NCBI RefSeq assembly: GCF_029784155.1
Contig: NC_073691.1
Span: forward strand, 64,052,839 to 64,116,838
DNA length: 64,000 bases
Origin: Uranotaenia lowii
Taxonomy: Eukaryota; Arthropoda; Insecta; Diptera; Culicidae
Direction: 5' to 3'
Part shown: one piece after another, positions 57,000 to 64,000 of the stretch
Position numbering within the stretch: position 1 is the first letter of the stretch
How the letters are laid out: every line of letters begins with the position of its first letter
Program-made: the position numbers and the translations under genes
Notes under the pieces: generated by a model
The model's database searches: none
Told to the model about the DNA's origin: nothing
Seen by the model: only the letters and a program-made list of their open reading frames with translations

Positions 57000-57862
57000 T
57001 TAAAACACGTTGATACGTTTTGTGCAAATTTGAAAATTTTCTTAAGGAAATTTTCCGATGAACAATTTGTCGAAGACCAGAACTTCGTATCTTATTGGAC
57101 AAAAAAGTTATTAGGTTTGAATGGAGGTACAGACCCCGTTCGTTTTTGGCAACATGCCCGAGCATTTTGTGTTGCCAAAATCGAATGTTGCCAAAATCGA
57201 ACGGTTTTTTTCTGAAACTTTTTTGCACTTATTTTTAGAAAATAACAATATTTATTATCATTAACGTTATTTTAAGTTAATTTCCGACCATTTTTAGATT
57301 TTTTGTATTTTTTTTTCATGTTTTTGATGCATTTTGTACTATTTTTGTTTTGTTTATAATCTTTTTTTTGTCATTTTCGCTGTTTTTGTCATCCTTCATC
57401 ATTTTTAGTTGATTTTGTCATTTTAAGTCTTTTGTTTATATTTGATTTTGATTTTTTTTTATTTTTTCATCTTTTTGTAATTTTTGAGTACTTTATAAAT
57501 TATTTTAAAAACTTTTGTTTTTGTTGTTGTATTCGATCACCATTTCTGAACGTAAAAACGTATTTTTGGTGTTTGTCTAAATTATATTGGTCCTACTATA
57601 GAGAAAACTAAAAGGTAATGTCGCTCCTAAAAACCATGTGTTTGGATGTTGCCAAACGTTTTGAATGCATCGAAGCAAAAAAAAAGCACTTATGATAGCA
57701 CGATGTGCACATATAGAGCTACTATACAAAGTTACCAAGCATTAAGACTGTAACACTAAAATTTCCTGTTAATGCTTATTTTAAGCTTTTATAAAGCTTT
57801 AAATCTTATGTGTGACCCGAACAGTACTTGAAGTACAGGTTTTTTCATCTACCTTATCAGCA
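57000..57862. other. Gap with hairpin and T-rich DNA
   Basis: 57136-57204 holds an inverted repeat: CCGTTCGTTTTTGGCAACA pairs with TGTTGCCAAAATCGAACGG with one mismatch; a 16-bp unit TGTTGCCAAAATCGAA is tandemly duplicated at 57170-57201. 57220-57560 is T-rich with recurrent TTTTTGTCATTTT words. No gene. Confidence 0.6.
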
Positions 57863-57940
57863 TCAAGAGTGGTCGAAATGGTAAAGGCGCAAGGAAAAAT
57901 AAAGGCTGCTGCGGGATCCTCGGTTCGAGACTCATCAAAG
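57863..57940 (+). repeat. tRNA-Ser/Leu-like SINE head or pseudogene
   Basis: AGAGTGGTCGAAATGGTAAA then GGCGC (57865-57890) resembles the D-arm/A-box of a type II tRNA; GGTTCGAGACT (57922-57932) is a B-box. The acceptor stem is not closed and there is a short A-rich insertion, so it is not functional as a tRNA. Confidence 0.55.
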
Positions 57941-58184
57941 TTAAATCTTAATTCAATTATACAATCACTTCTCATTTCATAGAACCCTTCACTGAGCAGG
58001 TTGATTGATGTTGTAGATAATGATTTTTTATTTTAATTTTTCCATTTTGAATTTCCGTTTAACATCAATCATGATCAATTAATAAAATAATTAAAAGGTG
58101 TTCTAAGTATGCATTGTTAATGCTTTTATACGGCTGGCGAAAATGATGTTTCGATTTCTTATTCAGCAATTGTTTTGCTTATTA

Positions 58185-58483
58185 AAGGCTATTATTATTA
58201 TTATTATTATTATTATTTATTACAAATCAACGGAACACATATTGGTCCAAATGATGATTTAAAATTAATATAAAAAGAGTACTAAGTCTAATTACAGGGT
58301 TCTCAATACACTTAAAACTTTAGTACGGAAAACATCTCTCGAAACGTCGAAATCGAAGTGCTCAGAAAAACGGTTGAATGTTTTCATTACACCGATGATA
58401 GCACTATTAGCTCCATAATTGTTCGAACGAATGGGAACATACAATCGAAGATCTTGATTTCTAAGTCCACGTTGTGATAGCAT
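58185..58483 (-). mobile_element. 3' fragment of the same CR1/Jockey-group LINE
   Basis: The minus strand reads RGLRNQDLRLY, SNNYGANSAIIGVMKTFNRF and SRDVF, closely matching the end of the element at 53440-56990. The 3' UTR words ATCAACGGAACAC and GGTCCAAATGAT are also shared. It ends in a (TTA)n microsatellite on the plus strand (58188-58217), a typical CR1-type tail. 5'-truncated. Confidence 0.85.
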
Positions 58484-58802
58484 TTATTCAGCCCGCTATG
58501 TAGCCTTTTCAGCATTAATTCTGCATTATATACGCGTATAGTGCAAAACAAGCATTAACTCAGAGTTAGAAATGAGAATATAGTGTTGCTTAAGGGCTAT
58601 GTTTTAGTGCTTATGGTTATATGGGTATTGCATGACTTCTTATCATGCATTACTTCGCGAGGCTTCAGCAGTGATGTCAATTGAATGTATTGTTTATCAA
58701 TCCGAAAAGACATACCCCTACTTATTTGCCTAATTAGATATAAAGTTCTGGTATTCAACAAAGTTGTTTAGCCCAAATTTCCTTGAGGAATTTGCACAAA
58801 AA
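58484..58802. other. Gap, nothing recognised
   Basis: AT-rich sequence without a gene or recognised repeat. Confidence 0.5.
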
Positions 58803-59003
58803 CCATCAGCTGGCTCGGTTCCACAGAAGAATCAAAACTGACGTTGGTTTTTCAGTATAAAATATTCAATTTTCCCATACAATTCTAAATGTTAAATTTA
58901 CTGATGTAAACGTTACTAAAAAATCTGGTTAAAATCATGGATGAGTTTTGGACCAAGACGAAGCTTTTGAGATTAAAAATGACCCTTAATCGACTTAGTT
59001 TAT
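58803..59003 (-). repeat. GACTGAGTCGATTT repeat, copy 3
   Basis: Reverse orientation relative to 42231-42430 and 53221-53430: GGCTCGGTTCCACAGAAGAA, AATTTTCCCATACA, AACGTTACTAAAAAAT, GATGAGTTTTGGACCAAGAC and AATGACCCTTAATCGACTTAGT. Confidence 0.75.
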
Positions 59004-61074
59004 GGTAGTATGTAAGTTCATATTAAGATTGTAACTCCTAGGTTCAAGACCATATATGTAGCCTATGATGTTTGGAAAAATAAATAAATCAATAAATAAT
59101 TAAATAAACAAACAATATCTGTGCAAACCTAATTATTTTGTTTCATTTTTATTTTAATTAAGACTATTTCCGTCTTAATTATGGATCAAAGAGTATTCTG
59201 TATTTAAGAATATTTAAAACCTTTTATTCTGAAAAGGAGAATGCACTTTTTCATACTTTCGTTTTGGACTTCGGCAAAAGATGGCGAGGTTTAAGAGAGT
59301 TTTATTGTTTCGACTCAGGAAGCTCCCTTCTGCCGATGGATCGTAAACATCTCAATCACACGTCGATTGTGGTTTTGTTTGAAATCCCTAAAACGGTGAA
59401 TGAAGAGAGTCCTGAAAAGTCCCAGCTCAACCGGACGTAATCAGCGATCTCCCATCTTGTGCCGCGTAAATCGAAGCTGCCAAACGACGACGCAGCGAAA
59501 TCGACGATCTCGATCTTTCTGAAAATCTGCAGAAAAATATAACCAAAATAAAGAGTAATTGTACGTGTCCCGCACACAGAAATGCACTGGTCCAGAATCT
59601 TCCCGAGCCCCGAAAGATCTTATCGATTGAGGACGCTGTCAATTTGTGAAAGACCCCCATTAGAACATCACCGATCGAGTGGAGACAACTCGTTAATTTT
59701 GGGGGATCCGATCCGTTCGTTGTTTCGTCTTTCGATTCTTGAGTTGCTTGATGCTGTCGTATGCTAATTCGTCATTCGAGCAGGAACAATGTCCCGGGAA
59801 TCCAGCTTGCTTGCGGGTGGGAACCTTCTCATTAGGGCGGAAATTACTGCTCATCGAGGCGATCACAATTGCACTCCGGAAATCGATTACACCCTCCCGA
59901 TTGATGGGATGCTGGGATGCCATTCGCAGATCGTTTCGGAGCGTTGTCGCTTTTTTCTTCATGAGATGCTCCTCAAATCACCTTAATAATGATGGCCGAA
60001 ACGTATCGGCGATATGCCCAAGCTAGATAGTTATCGGAGCTTGTTATCGCGTCGGTTGTAAAATTGGCAGAAAATGAGCTGTAATCGCCATCTTTGGGGG
60101 TGGTATCTAATTTGAGGATCTGATATTATGATTAGACATTGTGTTTTGGCTAATGATTGGACTTATTTTCAGTGACATTGTCACTGGGAAATCGGAATCC
60201 AAATTAAAGTGTCGTGTCTTTGGAAGTCTTTATCATAAAGTGTTTCTAGCGTTTGTCTTGTTCTTGTTTGACAAAGTTGAACTTCTTGTGCCTTTGATAA
60301 TTTAGTAAAAGTTCAAACATGTAAGGAGTGTTTTCGAAAAAAAAATGTAACACTTCGTTTTGTGAATAACTTTTGAATCCACGAATGAAAATGGATGAAA
60401 TTTTTTGTGAATCTACCTATTAATGTAATGTGTGCATGTGCAAAGTTTGGTGACAATCAGTCAAGTGGTTTTTGAGATATCGCCCAAAACTGAAGTTCAT
60501 TGTCAAATTTTTTTGGGCTGGATCGATAAAAATCCAAAAAGATCCCATTGGCCGAAAACAGCCGGAATTCAACTATTTGACCAATGTTTACTTGCTAATC
60601 GTTTAAGAAGTCCTAGAGGATCCAACAGTGGTCTGAAGTTTAAATAAAATTGAAAATGATTGATTCTATCAAATTACGGAATGTAAGCGGTTGAAGTGAT
60701 AAAAAAGTTATTTTTTTATATCTGATTCGTCTAGTAGCTGACTAATAAACAGGCCTGATTTTATTAATACAAGGTAGAAAAGCTGCTCACCAGTAGAATT
60801 AACAAAATACGGTGGTAAAATCGTGCGCAAAATATTTGGACTGCTAGTGGGGAGATATTTTGAAAAAAAAAATCGTTATGGACAGCAAAACTATCTCTTT
60901 GGAGGTCACCAGGCAAGTTTCCAGACAGAAACTTTTCGTTTACAAGTCTCGCCTGTATATCCCGGAGATAAACATGGAGAAAAAATTAAAAAATTTAATA
61001 TCTAAATAAATACTTGAAGGCGCTAACCATCCGTGAAAACTGCAAATCACGCTGTGTCCCCCGGAATGAGTTTT
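59004..61074. other. Partly GC-richer non-repetitive stretch
   Basis: 59330-60060 is less AT-rich and not repeated in the window; frames on both strands overlap there (59356-59660, 59693-60026) without known domains. It contains several TTATCG/CGATAA words (60030-60050), which are GATA-like. 60330-61070 is AT-rich; frames at 60432 and 60823 have no recognised motif. Confidence 0.4.
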
Positions 61075-61109
61075 ACGAAATGGATGATCCAAACCACATT
61101 TGAGCTCAA

Positions 61110-61854
61110 TAAGCAATCTTCGCCCTATAAGTATCCAATGCACCATATCTAAAGAGTTCAATAAACTATTGCAGCAACAGATGTCAAGTTTTATTGCAGA
61201 AAATGAACTCCTCAGCGCACACTCACGTACATATATGATGAGCTAGCTCGCGTGATGGACAAGAAAGGCACAGCCATATTGGTGCTACTTGATTTTCCTA
61301 AGGCATTGGACACTATTCCACATGACAATCTCTGTCACAAGCTTAGCACGCAGTTCAATTTTTCTGATTCCGTTGTAACTCTCATGGAATCCTACTTGGT
61401 AGGACGATCTCAAACGGTTTTCTGTGGAGAACAGCAGTCAGGATGTGGCGCGGTACCCTCTGGAGTGCCTCAAGGCTCTGTTATTGGCCCACTTATTTTT
61501 TGCTGTCATGTGAACGACCTGCCTGGTTTTCTTAAGTATTGTTCAATCCAAATCTACGCCGAGGATATTCAACTGCATATTGGCTATTTAGGTCCTTGTG
61601 ACCGGGAGATTGCCACCATAGTCAACGAAGATCTCAAAAGTATCAAGGAATGGTCCCAGCAGAACCAACTTCTTGTCAATCCAACAAAAAGTAAAGCCCT
61701 TTTTCCTAACGAAAGACGACGGAACGTGACCCCACTAGAAGCCATCACTTTGGGTGATCAGGTTATAAACTGGACGGAAAGTGCACAGAATCTTGGTTTC
61801 GTGTTCCAAACCGATCTTCAGTGGGACAAGTTAATCCAACCAACAAAGCGGTAA
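61110..61854 (+). pseudogene. LINE reverse transcriptase, second family
   Basis: Before the clean frame, FNKLLQQQMSSFIAENELLS (61150-61210) is read, then a short loss removes the usual Q-x-G-F-R block. From 61252: TAILVLLDFPKALDTIPHD (first aspartate kept), GAVPSGVPQGSVIGPLIF, CHVNDLP, then IYAEDIQLHI at 61552, where the catalytic Y-A-D-D has become Y-A-E-D (glutamate codon 61561-61563). Then WSQQNQLLVNPTKSKALF and NLGFVFQTDLQWDK. It stops at 61852-61854. The D-to-E change alone would be expected to cripple polymerisation. Confidence 0.85.
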
Positions 61855-61855
61855 G

Positions 61856-62311
61856 GTGTACCCAAGTCTTCGTTTATTGCGAAGCAGCTCGATATTGGCT
61901 CCTCGTGACACCCGATTGAATCTGTTTAAAGCGTTAATCCTACCCCATTTCCTGTTTGGCGATCTATTGCATGTGAACCCAAGTGCCACAAGTTTCAACA
62001 GGCTTCGTGTGGCTCTCAACTGCTGCGTACGCTTCGTCTATGGCCTGGATAGATTCGCACATGTTAGTCGCCTTCAGAAAAACTTAAATGGCTGTCCATT
62101 GGAAAACCTGTACGCCCATCGCTCCTGTTCATTTATACGCAAGCTTATTACAACAGGAAACCCGCCAACACTTCCCAGCAAGCTACTGTCATCTCGAGGG
62201 CAACGGTTGCAGAATCTGATCATCCCAGCGAATTACTCATCAACCTATTCAAAATCATTTTTCGTGCGAGGTGTGGTTCACTGGAATTCGCTACCTTCCA
62301 CATTAAAATAA
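61856..62311 (+). pseudogene. LINE RT C-terminal region, second family
   Basis: The frame continues the RT after a shift: YPSLRLLRSSSILAPRDTRL, LNLFKALILPHFLFGDLLH, NRLRVALNCCVRFVYGLDRF, RSCSFIRKLITTGNPPTLP and SFFVRGVVHWNSLPSTLK. The final W-N-S-L-P-x-x-L block is typical of the end of Jockey/CR1-group LINE proteins. It stops at 62309-62311, followed by an A-rich 3' UTR. Confidence 0.85.
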
Positions 62312-62533
62312 CAAAACATGAAGCCATTTTTAAGAGGAGCTGCCTAGAGTTTTGGAACCGTAATTAATTTTATTTGTATTCGGATTAAATAAGAGTAGTT
62401 TAAAAGTTAAAAGTGCTAGGATGATAAAATGTAAAAATCATGTGTACTAAATTACCCCGATAGTGTCAATTAAAAAAAAAAAAGGTTAACCTTTACGCCA
62501 CGAGACAAATAAATCAACAACAACAACATATAT

Positions 62534-62603
62534 GTTCTTCGAAATTATCGACGTTTTTTAGTGAGTACCTACTCACCGAAAAACGTCGATAATTTCGAAG
62601 AAC
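62534..62603. repeat. 70-bp hairpin directly after LINE tail
   Basis: GTTCTTCGAAATTATCGACG (62534 on) mirrors 62584-62603 exactly; the arms have 25 perfect pairs, a 2-base mismatch, then 7 more pairs (GTGAGTA/TACTCAC). It begins seven bases after the CAACAACAACA tail. Confidence 0.9.
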
Positions 62604-63127
62604 AAACAATCGCGGTGATAAATTCAAAAATCGATATGACATATAAATTCTGAAATGTTTATTATAAAGCTTCTCTAATCTCTCTTAGCACGGTGAGTGT
62701 TGGCGGAACTAGCTGTTATTTTAAAGCAATAACCATTGCTAGGAAAAGTAACGTAATAATAAACATTTATTGTGCAAAACGTTTGTATGTTATTTTTTTA
62801 TCCTTAGAACTATTTTTTCAATTATATTTTTGTACAATATTTCCATTTTCGGACTGAACAGAATTTAGAAAACAGTTTTTTCACTAAAAACTTTGATTGG
62901 GTGGTTGGAGGTGGCGCTGGTGGTGGCGGTGCGCGGAGGCGGCGGTGGCTGGTGGCGAAAAGATGAAAAATACATATGGGCAAGGCATTAGTTTCTTTAT
63001 AATACGAGTTTCTGGTGGCTTGGAGAGTGATGAAGATCCAGGAGTTTGAGGCGTTCCCAGTGAGACAAATCTCTTTTAAGGGAACGCTGGCTAGTCAGGT
63101 TACCAGAAACCGGACTGTTGGTCTAGT
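62604..63127. other. Gap with G-rich low-complexity patch
   Basis: 62897-62957 is a strand-asymmetric run of GGT, GGC and GGA words with many GG doublets, potentially able to form a weak G-quadruplex. The last 100 bases are probably the 3' UTR of the minus-strand LINE that follows. No gene. Confidence 0.6.
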
Positions 63128-64000
63128 TCACTGAATGTATGTTTCTATGTTAGCTCTTGTGAATCTCTTGATGAGATGTTTGAATTTGGCGATGTTTCTT
63201 TCTGATCGTATGTTTTCAGGAAGTCGGTTGTAACAAATCTTATCATGATAGGTTAATGCTTTCTTGGCGAATTCGGAGGTGGGCTGTCTGACGTATAAGC
63301 TACTTTGGTGTCTTAAAGAATACCTGTGATCCGGGCGGTCGTAAGTTTGATTATGATGTGCAATTGGGTTATGCAGGTGATTATGGATTATTGAGACAGC
63401 TTGTAGCTCCCTCAACGCGTTGATTGGAAGAGTAGATTTATCAGCTTCGAGGTACAGGTTCTTGGTAGGGTATAAACGAGGACGCTTATAAACGACTTTC
63501 AAACATCGGTTTTGGGCTACCTGTAGAGGTTTGAGCCGTGTTTTGGTAGCAGCTCCCCAGATGAATACGAGGTATTGAAGCTTAGATTGTATAAACGCAT
63601 GGTACATAACGCATAGTTGTTTTGAAGGCACGAAGCTTTTAATTTTCCAAAACAACCCGCATGCTGAAGTAACTTCACTTTTTAAGGTTTGAATGTGATG
63701 TCCAATTCAAAGCTGAATCGATCGTCAATCCGAGATAAGTGAATTTCGACACTCTTTCAATTTTTACTGAGTCGACAAGCAGTTCATGTAGTCCAATGTC
63801 AGGAGTGCGGAGCGGGTTCAAAATCATGTGCTTCGTTTTCGATAAATTCAGGGATAACTTGTTTTCGCTGAAGTACTGTTGAAGAAATTCCATGTCTTCT
63901 GCCATGTGTTGGATTATCGTGACGGGGTTTTCCTCGATGTAAAGTAGGCAGGTGTCGTCGGCAAATAAACGTGGTCTTCCGTGGAGTTTCAGATTCGGCA
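63128..64000 (-). mobile_element. LINE RT fragment, third family, runs off window
   Basis: From the window edge the minus strand reads PNLKLHGRPRLFADDTCLLY (F-A-D-D at about 63950), then EDMEFLQQYFSENKLSLNLS, KTKHMIL and KFTYLGLTIDSALNW to 63675. After a frameshift near 63670: FWKIKSFVPSKQLCVMYHAF, LQYLVFIWGAATKTRLKPLQ, AQNRCLKVVYKRPRLYPT, SLRHQSSLYVRQPTS, YNRLPENIRSERN and the end at 63128. This is a Jockey/CR1-superfamily RT thumb and C-terminus; the clade is not assigned. The 5' part lies outside the window. Confidence 0.85.

Larger units (their letters stand above)
61075..62527 (+). mobile_element. CR1/Jockey-group LINE 3' fragment, second family
   Basis: It begins inside RT (NLRPISIQCTISKEFNK at about 61110) and runs to a tail GACAAATAAATCAACAACAA (62503-62527). 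RT and C-terminal blocks are present with frame breaks near 61230 and 61850. The sequence is distinct from the LINE at 53440-56990 and that at 63128-64000. Confidence 0.85.

Overview
The window looks like AT-rich intergenic or intronic DNA from a large, transposon-loaded animal genome. I found no intact host gene, rRNA or functional tRNA. The mobile-element set (an RTE-clade LINE whose endonuclease and RT resemble the BovB/JAM1 type, CR1/Jockey-group LINEs, a Ty1/copia element, a pogo/Tigger-like DNA transposon, many non-autonomous hAT-like and TA-flanked elements, tRNA-headed SINEs and Helitron-like tails) is what one expects in a dipteran, most likely a mosquito. That assignment is an inference from repeat types; no single-copy marker is present.

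Layout. 0-2 kb: AT-rich DNA with an inverted pair of CCGGGCAA-type repeats. 2.1-5.05 kb: a minus-strand copia remnant (gag, protease, integrase, truncated RT). 6.8-8.7 kb: a non-autonomous hAT-like element with an 8-bp target duplication. 8.74-13.55 kb: an RTE LINE on the plus strand, split by a second, 5'-truncated minus-strand copy of the same family at 11198-13071, bounded by a perfect 13-bp target-site duplication. 13.6-34 kb: chiefly non-coding elements, including two large foldback structures (18490-19869 and 30134-32476), a 190-bp palindrome (24770-24959), a reverse-oriented pair of GATCAAGTATCCCC elements, a GCTATC-motif element family and an 880-bp hAT-like element built of CCCGGGAATT blocks. 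34.3-38 kb: a third RTE fragment, then a composite region with an interrupted pogo/Tigger-like transposon. 39.9-42.1 kb: a hAT-like element enclosing a tRNA-derived SINE. 43.7-48.2 kb: Helitron-like tails with about 151-bp tandem units. 53.2-58.5 kb: a degenerate minus-strand CR1/Jockey-group LINE and a second 3' fragment of it. 61.1-64 kb: two further LINEs.

How the parts relate. Nothing here acts as a pathway. The coding remnants are pieces of retrotransposon machinery (endonuclease, reverse transcriptase, integrase) broken by stops, frameshifts and substitutions at catalytic residues. The non-coding elements are passengers that would have used transposases encoded elsewhere. The most informative features are structural: nested insertions with intact target duplications give a relative order of events, and the long inverted repeats could form long double-stranded RNA if transcribed. 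Three stretches (about 26.4-27.5, 38.6-39.6 and 59.3-60.1 kb) are less AT-rich, lack visible repeats and are the best candidates for host regulatory DNA.
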